A model generated the notes under the pieces. That model worked only from the letters and a program-made list of their open reading frames with translations. It ran no database searches and was not told the origin of the DNA. 63,078 nucleotides of DNA from Nevskiales bacterium. GTDB taxonomy: Bacteria; Pseudomonadota; Gammaproteobacteria; Steroidobacterales; GCA-2729495. The stretch covers positions 1 to 63,078 of the forward strand of contig WYBE01000056.1 in NCBI GenBank assembly GCA_011526045.1, written 5' to 3'. A program made the position numbers and the translations under genes. Positions 18,699 through 26,697 of this stretch are shown here, one piece after another. Numbering within the stretch: position 1 is the stretch's first letter; every line of letters begins with the position of its first letter.

Positions 18699-20480
18699 TT
18701 AGAACTCGACCTCGATGCTGCCTGAACCACTCCCGCTGCCAAATGAGGAACCGCTGTCCTTGTCCGATCCGCTGTCGGACCCGGAACCGCTGCCTGAACC
18801 GCCACTGCCAGAGCCCGATCCGGAACCACTGCCCGAACCGCCAGAGCCGCTTCCCGATCCGCCCGAGCTGTAGCTCGGCACGATGTCGTTGTGGACCCAC
18901 ACGCCGTCGGCTGAGTAAAGATTCGTCACCGGCACATACAGCGCGACGGTTTTGACAATGGCATGCGTGCGTTCGATGGACGTGACACGCTCCTCGGTCA
19001 AGTCGTGTCGCACGAGCACGTCGCCGACGCGCAGCAGTTCCGTCGAGCAGAATCCCCAGCGCCATTTGCGCCGGACCAGGAATGGGTGCTCGAATGTCGC
19101 CTTGATTCGGCCGTTGATGATGAAGAAGCCATCATGCTCGCCGTGCTCGACCGAGCGCACCTCGCCGAAGCAGGGCGTCATGTCCGCCGGCCCGACGGTG
19201 CTGAGCCAGTCGTACTGGGCGCGGTAGTCCGCATCGCGCACCAGGCCCGCCACGTCGAGCGTAGCGATGCGGTCGCCGGGCTTGATGTTCTCGATGGGTA
19301 CGCGGCGACCGTCGGCCAGGCGGATGAGCGTGCCATAGAGGAAGCAGTTGCCGCCGCCGCTTCCACCGCCACTCCCACCTCCGCTGCCGCCCGATCCGCC
19401 GGACCCGCCTCCACTTCCCGAACCTCCTCCGCTGCCCGAACCACCGCCACTTCCGGAACCACCTGACCCGCCGCTCCCAGATCCGCCGCTTCCCGAACCC
19501 CCGCTGCCGGACCCGCCGCTCCCGCTTCCGGAGCCGCTGCCCGATGGCCCGCTTCCGCTGCCACTGCCCGATGGACCACTTCCGCTTCCACTTCCGCTGC
19601 CTGACCCGCTACCGGAGCCGCTTCCTGATCCAGAAACAGAGCCGCTGCCCGACGAACCAGAGCCGCTCGATCCGCTCTGCGATTCGCTGCCGGAGCTGCC
19701 GCTCGATTCGGATGTAGATGTAGACGATGACAGCGATTCCGATGTGCTGCTGGAACCGGAAGAACTGTCGCTCTGCGAGCTGCTGCTGGAGAAGCTCGAA
19801 CCTGAAGACGAACTCACCGACGATGACGAACCGCTGGAGGAGGACCGGCTCGACGAAGAAGCGCTCGATGAACTCGAAGACGATTCGCTCGAGGAAGACA
19901 TGCTGCTGCTACTGCTGGAGCACGTTTCATCGGCGGGCGGGTTGCCGATGCGGGCGATGGTCCAGGCGACATCGGGATCATCGCGTTCGGCCTGGGGCTG
20001 CACCCACAGCAGGTGAGCCGAGCCGGTGACATTGCTTTCGAGCAATCCCGTCACGTTTTTGACGGCCTCGGCGAAGTGATCGCACTCGTCGATCATCCGC
20101 ACGCGCACCATGCAGGCGCCGTCGATGACGGCGCGGCCGATCGCGCCGACGGCCAGCGGCTCGAGCAGAACGGCGAACCGGTTGCGGTGCTTTTTCTTCG
20201 GGACGATTCCGCGCAGCGCCACGCGGTCCTTGAAGCCATCCTCGTTGGCGGTCGGGGTTATGATCGGGCCGGAGATGCCGAGCACATCGAACCGTTCGCG
20301 GTCCGCGCCGGTGTCGTTGCGGATCAGGACGATGCCAGCCTGGCGGACGTCGCGTTGGGCGTCGCGGCTTCGATTGCGCTGCCGCTCCTGAAAATCCCGT
20401 GCCGCGTCGACGAAGGTATTGAACGTAGACGCCGGGATGGCCAGCGGATCGCCGGATCGAACTTTGCGTAGCGTCGCCAC
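18699..20480 (-). CDS. Phage tail-associated protein with Ser/Gly repeats and an internal Hint domain
   Basis: 593 residues. Residues 1-185 form a structured N-terminal domain (starting MATLRKVRSGDPLAIP). Residues 187-377 are almost only Ser, then Gly-Ser repeats. Residues 379-531 are a Hint (hedgehog/intein) fold: it starts with Cys379, has the B-block TFEHPF around 462-467, and ends NLYSADGVWVHN. Residue 532 is Asp, not Cys/Ser/Thr, so it resembles bacterial intein-like or hedgehog-type self-cleaving domains more than a splicing intein. A second Gly-Ser tract and IEVEF close the protein. GTG start at 20480 follows GAGGAGG. Position after the tape measure suggests a tail tip or fibre component. 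Confidence 0.8.
   Translation of the reverse strand: MATLRKVRSGDPLAIPASTFNTFVDAARDFQERQRNRSRDAQRDVRQAGIVLIRNDTGADRERFDVLGISGPIITPTANEDGFKDRVALRGIVPKKKHRNRFAVLLEPLAVGAIGRAVIDGACMVRVRMIDECDHFAEAVKNVTGLLESNVTGSAHLLWVQPQAERDDPDVAWTIARIGNPPADETCSSSSSSMSSSSESSSSSSSASSSSRSSSSGSSSSVSSSSGSSFSSSSSQSDSSSGSSSTSESLSSSTSTSESSGSSGSESQSGSSGSGSSGSGSVSGSGSGSGSGSGSGSGSGSGPSGSGSGSGPSGSGSGSGSGGSGSGGSGSGGSGSGGSGGSGSGGGSGSGGGSGSGGGSGGSGGSGGGSGGGSGGGNCFLYGTLIRLADGRRVPIENIKPGDRIATLDVAGLVRDADYRAQYDWLSTVGPADMTPCFGEVRSVEHGEHDGFFIINGRIKATFEHPFLVRRKWRWGFCSTELLRVGDVLVRHDLTEERVTSIERTHAIVKTVALYVPVTNLYSADGVWVHNDIVPSYSSGGSGSGSGGSGSGSGSGSGSGGSGSGSGSDSGSDKDSGSSFGSGSGSGSIEVEF
19350..19922 (-). repeat. Low-complexity Ser then Gly-Ser codon repeat tract
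   Basis: About 570 bp coding for residues 187-377 of the Hint tail protein, made of degenerate repeats of Ser and Gly codons. A shorter tract of the same kind follows the Hint domain (roughly 18715-18876). Codon usage varies inside the repeat, so it is not a recent perfect tandem duplication. Such tracts commonly vary in length between strains. Confidence 0.8.
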
Positions 20481-20492
20481 GAGCCGCCCTCC

Positions 20493-21302
20493 TCAAATGC
20501 CCAGGAGGGCGAGATCGCCATACGGATAGACCTGCTCGACGTAGGCCGCGATCGGCTTCTTCACCAGCGCCTTGGCGGCGGCATCCTCGGCATCCGCGTA
20601 GCGGACCCAGAGGTACTCCCAGCCTTTCTTCGAGATACCGACGATGTCGCCCACGCTCAGACCGCTGACGTTCGGACTGGCGGCGAAGCGGAAGTTGATC
20701 TCCCAGTCGCCGCTGCCGCGCTTCGAGCCGGCCGCGCCGAGGAACAGGCACTCGCCCTGTGCGAACCCCTTGAACGGCCCGACGTTCACGCGGCCGGTTA
20801 GGGCAAACAGCGTCGCCTTGTAGGCCGGTGTGACCAGCTGATCGTCGATGTAGTGGGTTTCGGAGAACTGATAGACCGGGACCGTGATGTCCACGCCTTC
20901 AACGCTGTCGGTCGTGACGCCGATCGCGCCCTTGAAGTTCGGCGGCGTCTGGCCGGGCGGAGCATATGCGCCCACGGTCTGGAGACTCTGCGTGATGTGC
21001 TGGGTGCCGCCGCCGGTGTCGAAGGTGAAGACGCTGTCGTTGGTCTGCGGCGCGGCGTTGGAGTAGCGGGCCACGCCATCCCACAGGTTGTCGCCGACCG
21101 GCTCGATGGAGATGCTGTCGCGGGCGATGAACGTCAGGCCGTTGCCGTACACGTCGAACGTCGCCGGCGCGGCCGCCGCCAGGGCGCTGCGGGCCTCGAC
21201 GTCATCATTCGTGCCGCGAATGACGTAGCGCAACTCGGCCGACGGGCTGTTGCCCGTCGTGACCAGACGGCTCTCGAACTTCTCCTCGACGGTGACCGGC
21301 AT
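20493..21302 (-). CDS. Phage structural protein, probable distal tail or baseplate component
   Basis: 269 residues, beta-rich, no signal peptide, no enzymatic motif. Starts MPVTVEEKFESRLVTTGNSP and contains a mid-section with many Thr/Val/Gly strands (TDSVEGVDITVPVYQFSE). ATG 21302 follows GGAGG. It lies directly after the tape-measure gene and 12 nt before the Hint tail gene, where siphoviruses encode distal tail or baseplate hub proteins. I do not recognise a named family; the structural call rests on position. Confidence 0.6.
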   Translation of the reverse strand: MPVTVEEKFESRLVTTGNSPSAELRYVIRGTNDDVEARSALAAAAPATFDVYGNGLTFIARDSISIEPVGDNLWDGVARYSNAAPQTNDSVFTFDTGGGTQHITQSLQTVGAYAPPGQTPPNFKGAIGVTTDSVEGVDITVPVYQFSETHYIDDQLVTPAYKATLFALTGRVNVGPFKGFAQGECLFLGAAGSKRGSGDWEINFRFAASPNVSGLSVGDIVGISKKGWEYLWVRYADAEDAAAKALVKKPIAAYVEQVYPYGDLALLGI

Positions 21303-21314
21303 CCATGCCTCCGA

Positions 21315-23309
21315 CTACGTGAAGCGAAGTCCTCCCGTGGTCGCCGCCTCGGCCAGGCGCTTGGTATGCTTGGCGGTTTGCTCCGTGGCCCGCGCGGTGC
21401 GCTCGGCGGCATCGCCTGCGCCCAGGCCCGACGCGGCGGCGGCGTTGAACGTGCCGGTCACGCTGATCTTGCGGCCGAGCATGTCGCCGATGCCGGCGAG
21501 GCGATCTTCCAATCCATCCAGGGGATCGCCGATCTTGCGACGCGGCGGACCGCCTTGCTTGTCGGCCTCCTCGCGCTTCTTCTTCGCCTGGGCGATGGCC
21601 TCGTCGAGCTTGCGACGCGCTTCGGCCAGCGCCTTGCGGGTCTCTTCGATCTTCGCACCGGTCTCGCTTTCCAGCTTGCGCTGAGCCTCTTCGAACTGCC
21701 GGCCGATCTCGGCCAGCGTCGCATCGTCCACGGCGCTGGCCTGCTCGCGCTGCTGTTTGCGCTGCTGCTCGCGTGCCGCCAGCGCCGCCTCGCGCTGGCG
21801 GTCGATCTCGGCGTTCATGTCCGCCAGGTCCTGGTCGGCCATCTTCTTGGCGGCATCGACGTCGAACGTGTCGTCGAACAGGCTCCACAGCTCGAGCAGG
21901 CGCTTGGTGGTCCAGTTGATGGCGGTGTTCCAAGCCTTCTGAAAGCCGCTGGTAAAGCTGGTCCAGGTCTTGGAGAGGAATGCGGTCGTCTCGATCCAGG
22001 CGACTTCGAGGGCGTGGAAGACGTGCTCGGCCAGGGCCAGCGCGCCGAACCACATTTTCTGGAAGATCGAAATGAAGAACTGCTTGGCCTCCAGCCAGAC
22101 GGTATTCAGCGCCGCGACGCCTTGTTGCCATGCGAGTTTGAGCGACAGCCATAGGATCTGCGCCGCCAGGGCGATGTCGCCGGCGGCCAAGGCGTCGGCA
22201 ATCCCGCCAACGACCTTCATCACCGTGTCGCGCAGCGCGCGGAACTGATCACCCAACCATGCCAGCGCATCCGCGCCCGCGCCGGTGACCACGAGCAGCG
22301 TACCGCCCAGCGCGACGATGGCGGTGATCACCAGGCCGATGGGCGAGAGCATCGCGGCGATGACCGAGCCGAGGATGCCCAGCGCCGTACCCACGCCGGA
22401 AATCACCGTCGCCAACCCGCCCACCACCGCGCCCAAGCCGGAGACGAGATAGCCGAGTGCGACGAACGCCACGCCCGCCGCCAGGATGGCGACGGCGATC
22501 TTCGCGGCGGTGACCACGAGCTGCTTGTTCTGCTTCACCCAATTGGTCATGCTGACGACGGCGCGGGTGACGGCGTTGGACAGGTCCACGACGGTCGACG
22601 CCAGCGCCGAGCCGATGACGAAGACGCCTTGCTTCAGCACGCGCCGCAGGATGTCCAGGGCGTCAGCCAGCAGCGCCGCATCCTTCGCCGTCTGCGTGGA
22701 GACCGTCAGGCCCAAGCGCCGGGCCTGCTCCTGAAAGACTTCGAGTCCCTTCGCGCCATCCTGGATCATGGGCAGCAGCCGCGTGCCCGACTTGCCGAAG
22801 ATCTCCATCGCCAGCGCCGCCCTGCGTGTGGGGTCTTCGATCTTGCTGATTCGGTCGGCGATCAGTTTGAATTGCTGCTCGGGCGAGAGATTAACCAGGT
22901 CCTGCACGTTCAGGCCGAGCTGCGCCAGGGCCTCGATGGCGCTCTTCGAGCCGCCGGCGGCCTCATTGATGGCCTTCTGCATCTTGCGCAGGCCCGTCTC
23001 CAGCGTCGCCAGGTCCGCGCCGGACAGTTCGGCGGCGAGCCCCAGTTCCGACAGCGCCTCCACGCTGACGCCGGTCCGTGCCGACATCTCGTCCAGACTG
23101 TCGCCGGTATCGGAGAAGACCTTCACGGCGGCCGCCAGCGGCGCGAGGATGCCTGCGCCGATTGCCGTCATGCGCAAACCGATGGAACGAAGCCCCTCGC
23201 CGAAGGCTTGCAAGCGCTTCTGGGCGCGCTTCAACCCGGCGGTGAGCTTGTCGCTCACGCCGAGTTCTACAAACGCCCGTCCGGCTCGAATGCCGCGCGT
23301 GTCGGCCAT
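21315..23309 (-). CDS. Phage tail tape measure protein
   Basis: 664 residues. N-terminal part matches TMP repeats (ELGVSDKLTAGLKRAQ, IGLRMTAIGAGILAPLAAAV); the FSDTGDSLDEMSARTGVSVEALSELG region (given in pieces) is a hallmark. The middle has hydrophobic stretches (ILAAGVAFVALGYLVSGL onward) and Trp-rich helices; residues about 490-600 form a long coiled coil of Lys/Arg/Glu/Gln. ATG 23309 follows GGAGG. Its length would correspond to a fairly short tail (roughly 100 nm by the usual 1.5 Angstrom per residue rule). Confidence 0.92.
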   Translation of the reverse strand: MADTRGIRAGRAFVELGVSDKLTAGLKRAQKRLQAFGEGLRSIGLRMTAIGAGILAPLAAAVKVFSDTGDSLDEMSARTGVSVEALSELGLAAELSGADLATLETGLRKMQKAINEAAGGSKSAIEALAQLGLNVQDLVNLSPEQQFKLIADRISKIEDPTRRAALAMEIFGKSGTRLLPMIQDGAKGLEVFQEQARRLGLTVSTQTAKDAALLADALDILRRVLKQGVFVIGSALASTVVDLSNAVTRAVVSMTNWVKQNKQLVVTAAKIAVAILAAGVAFVALGYLVSGLGAVVGGLATVISGVGTALGILGSVIAAMLSPIGLVITAIVALGGTLLVVTGAGADALAWLGDQFRALRDTVMKVVGGIADALAAGDIALAAQILWLSLKLAWQQGVAALNTVWLEAKQFFISIFQKMWFGALALAEHVFHALEVAWIETTAFLSKTWTSFTSGFQKAWNTAINWTTKRLLELWSLFDDTFDVDAAKKMADQDLADMNAEIDRQREAALAAREQQRKQQREQASAVDDATLAEIGRQFEEAQRKLESETGAKIEETRKALAEARRKLDEAIAQAKKKREEADKQGGPPRRKIGDPLDGLEDRLAGIGDMLGRKISVTGTFNAAAASGLGAGDAAERTARATEQTAKHTKRLAEAATTGGLRFT

Positions 23310-23312
23310 GCG

Positions 23313-23744
23313 TCAGCCTCCACGCACGCTGCCGGCCCACAGCTTGGGCAGCTTGGGTTGTTCCTTCTGAAGCGCCGGGCCCATGTAGGGACGCGGCTTG
23401 ACGAAAATCCGGCGCTTGCGGATGCGGCCACGCTCGAAGCGCGACGCTGTCGTCGTGCCGCCGTGCTCCAGGACGCGCGGCGCTTCTGTGGGTTTGTTCA
23501 ACTTGGCAGGGCCGATCACGACCGAGTCGCTGGCCGGGTCGTAACCGAACAGGATGAAGTTGCGCAGCAGGCCGACATGCGAATGCGGCGGCTTCCCCGG
23601 CGGCGCGGAGCCCTTGCGCTTGCGGATGCTGGTCCGGGCGATGGTGCGGATGAAGGCGCCGGCGCGCGACAGCACCGCCCGCTTGGCCTTGTCGACGGCA
23701 TCGATCACGACCTTGCGGTTGAAGAACAGCGATTTGATGCGCAT
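23313..23744 (-). CDS. Phage tail/head-tail connector-type protein
   Basis: 143 residues, strongly basic: MRIKSLFFNRKVVIDAVDKA, a PPGKPPHSH turn, then RFERGRIRKRRIFVKPRPYM and GPALQKEQPKLPKLW near the C-terminus. The GKPP-H plus RPYMGPAL arrangement resembles HK97-gp10-like or related neck proteins of siphophages, but that is not certain. ATG 23744 is the likely start; a GTG six bases upstream is an alternative. It lies just upstream of the tape-measure gene with a 3-nt gap. Confidence 0.6.
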   Translation of the reverse strand: MRIKSLFFNRKVVIDAVDKAKRAVLSRAGAFIRTIARTSIRKRKGSAPPGKPPHSHVGLLRNFILFGYDPASDSVVIGPAKLNKPTEAPRVLEHGGTTTASRFERGRIRKRRIFVKPRPYMGPALQKEQPKLPKLWAGSVRGG

Positions 23745-23749
23745 GTCGA

Positions 23750-24184
23750 TCACGCGCCGGGGCTCCCATTGATGGCGTGCTTGCCGTTCTGCTTGATGCG
23801 CAGCACCTCGCGACGATGGCTGAGCCACAGCATCAAACCCATCAAGACCACCTGGCCGACGGGAACAGCGGTCGAGAACTCGAAGCCCTTCCAGCCGTGG
23901 GCGTCGATTTGGCCAGTGACGTTGCCCTGGCCGGACTGCTGCGCGGTCTGCGACGTCATGTGCGTTTCCGCATCGGACACCAGCGGCGGCGATGATGGCC
24001 GCGAGGCCGCCGCGGGCGCGGGCGGACCGGCCATCGACTGCCGCGCCGTGTTGGCAACGCAGCTCGACATCACCAGCGCACAGCATCCGACCAGCCCTTG
24101 ACACGCGACGCGACTTCGTCGCGGTGGAACGCGAAGCGTTCGTCGCGCGTCAAGGGCCAGGGCAGTGCGAAATCGGCACTTCAC
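23750..24184 (-). CDS. Putative phage lipoprotein with a C-terminal membrane segment
   Basis: 144 residues. GTG start at 24184 overlaps the preceding stop (GTGA) and has GGAG seven bases upstream. A basic N-terminus leads into a hydrophobic run with lipobox-like LVMSSC at about residue 42, a Ser/Pro-rich middle, and a second hydrophobic segment (VPVGQVVLMGLMLWL) followed by basic residues. A protein anchored at both ends could span or bridge membranes. No family recognised. It is paired with another lipoprotein directly upstream. Confidence 0.5.
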   Translation of the reverse strand: MKCRFRTALALDARRTLRVPPRRSRVACQGLVGCCALVMSSCVANTARQSMAGPPAPAAASRPSSPPLVSDAETHMTSQTAQQSGQGNVTGQIDAHGWKGFEFSTAVPVGQVVLMGLMLWLSHRREVLRIKQNGKHAINGSPGA

Positions 24185-24633
24185 GGCTGCGCTCCGCTCG
24201 GGGCCGACGCCGGCTCTTCCTTCGTCGCCGGCTGCGCGGGAGCGCCGCCATCGCCGCCATCCTTCGACGCAGTTCCGCCGCCGTCCTTCGCATGCGGGCT
24301 GGTCTCGGTCTCTTCGCTGCTGGAGCTGCTGACCTGGAGCTGGCCGGCGATGCCCTCGACGCCGACCGACGCCTTACCCTCGATACCGGTGACCCACTTG
24401 CCCTCGAACTTCACGACGTAGGTCGGATTGATCCCCTGCGCGCCGGCCTGGATGGTGAGCTGCTCGACGCCCTGGGACAGGCCCTGCTTGACCGCCGGGA
24501 TGATCGCCTGGTCGGCCAGCTTGTCGGCGAAGGCTTCGATGGGCGGCTTGGGATTCAGCGCCGAGCAACCGGCCGATCCGACTACGGCCAGCAGCACACT
24601 GACAACAATTGCACTCGTCTTCCGTGACACCAT
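24181..24633 (-). CDS. Putative phage-encoded lipoprotein
   Basis: 150 residues with a textbook lipoprotein signal (hydrophobic core, then GSAGC at about residue 23), a helical middle (FADKLADQAIIPAVKQGLSQ), a beta segment containing YVVKFEGKWVTGIEG, and a Ser/Glu then Gly/Pro/Ala-rich C-terminal tail. ATG 24633 follows GGAGG. It sits between tail chaperone and tape measure. It could be a lysogenic conversion or superinfection-exclusion lipoprotein, or a spanin-like lysis component; sequence alone does not decide. Confidence 0.6.
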   Translation of the reverse strand: MVSRKTSAIVVSVLLAVVGSAGCSALNPKPPIEAFADKLADQAIIPAVKQGLSQGVEQLTIQAGAQGINPTYVVKFEGKWVTGIEGKASVGVEGIAGQLQVSSSSSEETETSPHAKDGGGTASKDGGDGGAPAQPATKEEPASAPSGAQP

Positions 24634-24651
24634 GACTGCACCTCCATGTGA

Positions 24652-24858
24652 TCAAAACTGCGCCGGCACCTTGCCGTGCAGAAACACGTCCTTGAGAACT
24701 TCGACGCCGACCTTGATGGGCTGATTTGGTTTGCTGAATGGATCAAAATCGCTGGGTTTGTAGCCCCTAGTTTTCTTCGGATCGCGGTGCGCATTGGCGA
24801 TCAGCGCCATGACCGACGACGTCCGCGCCCATTCGTCCTGCATCCGGGCCTCCGCCAT
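24652..24858 (-). CDS. Downstream frame of the tail assembly chaperone (probable -1 frameshift extension)
   Basis: 68 residues from ATG 24858 (MAEARMQDEW ... KPSDFDPFSK). The open frame continues upstream of this ATG, across the stop of the previous gene at 24879, and reads CWQLIWRCAGIVGVEPGR followed by LTLRELLAM, which looks like genuine coding sequence but contains no ATG, GTG or TTG. The frame is -1 relative to the upstream gene. This is the layout of the lambda G/GT-type tail chaperone pair upstream of the tape measure, so this product is probably made as a fusion extension. Confidence 0.7.
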   Translation of the reverse strand: MAEARMQDEWARTSSVMALIANAHRDPKKTRGYKPSDFDPFSKPNQPIKVGVEVLKDVFLHGKVPAQF

Positions 24859-24878
24859 CGCCAGCAGCTCACGAAGCG

Positions 24879-25364
24879 TCAGCCGGCCGGGCTCGACGCC
24901 GACAATTCCGGCGCAGCGCCAGATGAGCTGCCAGCAGTCGCCAGCGCTTGTTCGACCACCTTCTCGACGTTCACGCTGTCGAGCCGCGCTTCGACGAGGT
25001 CGCGGGCCTTTTCCATCACGCGCCAGGTCGTCTCGAGCACGCGCTGGAGGTTCGCCCGATCCCTCGGGCTCGGGGAAAAACCCACGAGATCCTCCAGCAG
25101 CGCCTTGGTCGCCAATTCGATGGCGTCGCCGGCCATCGCCCGGCCGAACTCCTCGTCGCTGACGCCCTTGGCATCCGCCTCCGGCTTGCAGACCGCGTAC
25201 ACGACATCGCAGAGGAGCACCGGATCTCGGATGAGTTTCTCGATCAGCTTGCCCTCGACGATCTCCAGCAGGTCCACGTCGAGCAGCCCGCGGACGCGCT
25301 TGATGGCGTCGACGTTGATCGCGATGGTCCAGGTGCGGCCCGCGTTGTCGGTAAACGTCTTCAT
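24879..25364 (-). CDS. Tail assembly chaperone, upstream (G-like) protein
   Basis: 161 residues: starts MKTFTDNAGRTWTIAINVDA, helical through the middle (RDPVLLCDVVYAVCKPEAD), ending in a Ser/Ala/Pro tail. This start and layout are familiar from siphophage proteins located between tail tube and tape measure. ATG 25364 follows GGAGG. Its last 25 or so codons overlap an open -1 frame leading into 24652-24858. Expected role: keep the tape-measure protein soluble during tail assembly. Confidence 0.75.
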   Translation of the reverse strand: MKTFTDNAGRTWTIAINVDAIKRVRGLLDVDLLEIVEGKLIEKLIRDPVLLCDVVYAVCKPEADAKGVSDEEFGRAMAGDAIELATKALLEDLVGFSPSPRDRANLQRVLETTWRVMEKARDLVEARLDSVNVEKVVEQALATAGSSSGAAPELSASSPAG

Positions 25365-25396
25365 TCGTGTGGCCTCCGTCTTGCTACTCACCTTGA

Positions 25397-25819
25397 TCAA
25401 ATCCAACTGGGCGGTGTGGTCGAGTACGTGACCTTCGCCGTCACCGACACCGTCAGCGCTTCCTCCAGCGCCTCGTTGCGCGAGAAACCGGTGATCATGA
25501 AATCCGCCTGCAGGCCCGAACCTGTGTCGCCGTCGAGTACCTGGAATCCGATCGGCGCATTGGTGAGAAAGGCATTCTTGATGGCGGTGAACCCGGCATC
25601 GGCCGTGTCCCAGACCATCTCGAACTCGACCGACGCCTCCTTCAGCGTGGCGACAATTGCACGCCAGCCGCTGTTGGCGCGGGTAGTCACGTCGGCCTCG
25701 CCGGTCTCCAGCGAGAGCGTCACGTCCTTGACGTTGCCCAGTTCCGTCCAAGCCCCGCCGCCGCCCTGGCCGCCGGTCTTGTAGTTCAGTCGGGCATCCA
25801 TGCCCAGCTTTATGGCCAC
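25397..25819 (-). CDS. Phage major tail tube protein
   Basis: 140 residues, beta-rich, with the sequence order typical of tube proteins: GNVKDVTLSLETGEADVTTR, the ANSGWRAIVATLKEASVEFE strand and DGDTGSGLQADFMITGFSR near the end. GTG 25819 has AGGAGG six bases upstream and overlaps the previous stop. It precedes the chaperone gene, as expected for the tail tube in siphoviruses. Confidence 0.8.
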   Translation of the reverse strand: MAIKLGMDARLNYKTGGQGGGGAWTELGNVKDVTLSLETGEADVTTRANSGWRAIVATLKEASVEFEMVWDTADAGFTAIKNAFLTNAPIGFQVLDGDTGSGLQADFMITGFSRNEALEEALTVSVTAKVTYSTTPPSWI

Positions 25820-26091
25820 GAATCACCTCCTGGCGCTTGTCCGATCACGAGGCACACGACCGCCGTCCCTGACGTCGTGCTGACCTCCAGCTCCGACAGA
25901 TCGACGCGCTTGAAGTAGTACACCGTGTTGGCGTTCAGCGCGATGCTGGTTCCCCCGTTCCAACGGATCGAAAACGTGGAACTCAGCGGCTGAATCTGGG
26001 CATCGCAGATCATCCGGCTATTGGCCAGCTTGACCCAGCCGTTGATGCTGGTGATCGAGATGCGATTCAGATAGACATTGGCGCCCGCCAC
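25810..26091 (-). CDS. Small phage protein between connector and tail tube
   Basis: 93 residues, beta-rich and without charged clusters (MAGANVYLNRISITSINGW ... LNANTVYYFKRVDLSELEVS). GTG start at 26091 follows GGAGG; the stop overlaps the tail tube start by 10 nt, implying translational coupling. No family recognised. It could be a minor tail or decoration protein. Confidence 0.6.
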   Translation of the reverse strand: MAGANVYLNRISITSINGWVKLANSRMICDAQIQPLSSTFSIRWNGGTSIALNANTVYYFKRVDLSELEVSTTSGTAVVCLVIGQAPGGDSWP

Positions 26092-26097
26092 GCTCGA

Positions 26098-26526
26098 TTA
26101 CCTCCGAATGCGATACGTCACCGTCAGGACGCTCGTGAACACGCGCTGCTGGTCCAGATACTCGGGCGCGAAGACCGGCTCATTGGCGATGGAGACGAAC
26201 GCCGCCTGCGGCGCATCATCCAGTCGCTTCTGACGCAGGTGGTCAGCGATCTGCTCGACCAGCTCGACAAGGCCGTCGATCTCCTTCGCGTCATCGACGT
26301 TCACCTTCTTCTGCACGCCGATGTCCACCGCGCATTCGAAGTAGCCGCTATCGCGCGTGGCGTTCGTGATCGTCAGCGCCTTGGGGACGACGCTGACTTT
26401 CAACTCCGCCAGGTCGGGCAGGTCGAACGACGGCTGGTACAACCGCTCGGCCTGGAGCGGCTGTGTGAACGTGCCCGCGTTCAGGCTCATGACGACCGCA
26501 TTCGCGATATCGAGGATCGTGCTCAT
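26098..26526 (-). CDS. Phage tail terminator or head-tail completion-type protein
   Basis: 142 residues: helical N-terminus (STILDIANAVVMSLNAG), central strands (LAELKVSVVPKALTITN), a long helix DAKEIDGLVELVEQIADHL and a C-terminal strand (FTSVLTVTYRIRR). The ending pattern resembles neck and tail-terminator proteins. It lies between the head-closure-type protein and the tail tube, the usual location. No catalytic residues. Confidence 0.65.
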   Translation of the reverse strand: MSTILDIANAVVMSLNAGTFTQPLQAERLYQPSFDLPDLAELKVSVVPKALTITNATRDSGYFECAVDIGVQKKVNVDDAKEIDGLVELVEQIADHLRQKRLDDAPQAAFVSIANEPVFAPEYLDQQRVFTSVLTVTYRIRR

Positions 26527-26529
26527 GCG

Positions 26530-26697
26530 TCACTTCACCAGGAAATCGAACACCGCCTTCAGGCCCACGAAGACCACGCCCACCACGACGCCCCAGAGCT
26601 TGCGGTCAATGGCGGCGATCCGCTTCTCCAAATCGTCCAGTCGCCAGAGCACGGCCTTCTTGTACTCCGGCCATCCGTTGTCGTTTTCGCTCGTCAT
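26530..26697 (-). CDS. Small membrane protein, holin-like (XhlA-like layout)
   Basis: 55 residues: a charged amphipathic helix (EYKKAVLWRLDDLEKRIAAI) followed by one transmembrane segment (WGVVVGVVFVGLKAVFDFL) and a terminal Lys. The helix-then-TM design is that of XhlA-type haemolysin/holin helpers, but a structural role is possible. ATG 26697 overlaps the previous stop as ATGA, and the stop at 26530 lies 4 nt from the next start, which supports it being a real gene despite its size. Confidence 0.65.
   Translation of the reverse strand: MTSENDNGWPEYKKAVLWRLDDLEKRIAAIDRKLWGVVVGVVFVGLKAVFDFLVK

Noticed and set aside
19348..20016. Pro/Leu-Pro repeat protein on the plus strand
   Set aside because: Reverse complement of the Ser/Gly repeat tract; the minus-strand frame has the structured N-terminus and Hint domain.
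20853..22154. 433-codon plus-strand open frame over the tape-measure gene
   Set aside because: Antisense shadow of a clear tape-measure coding frame in GC-rich DNA.
22629..24101. 490-codon plus-strand open frame
   Set aside because: Antisense shadow of tape-measure and lipoprotein genes; no ribosome site or domain.
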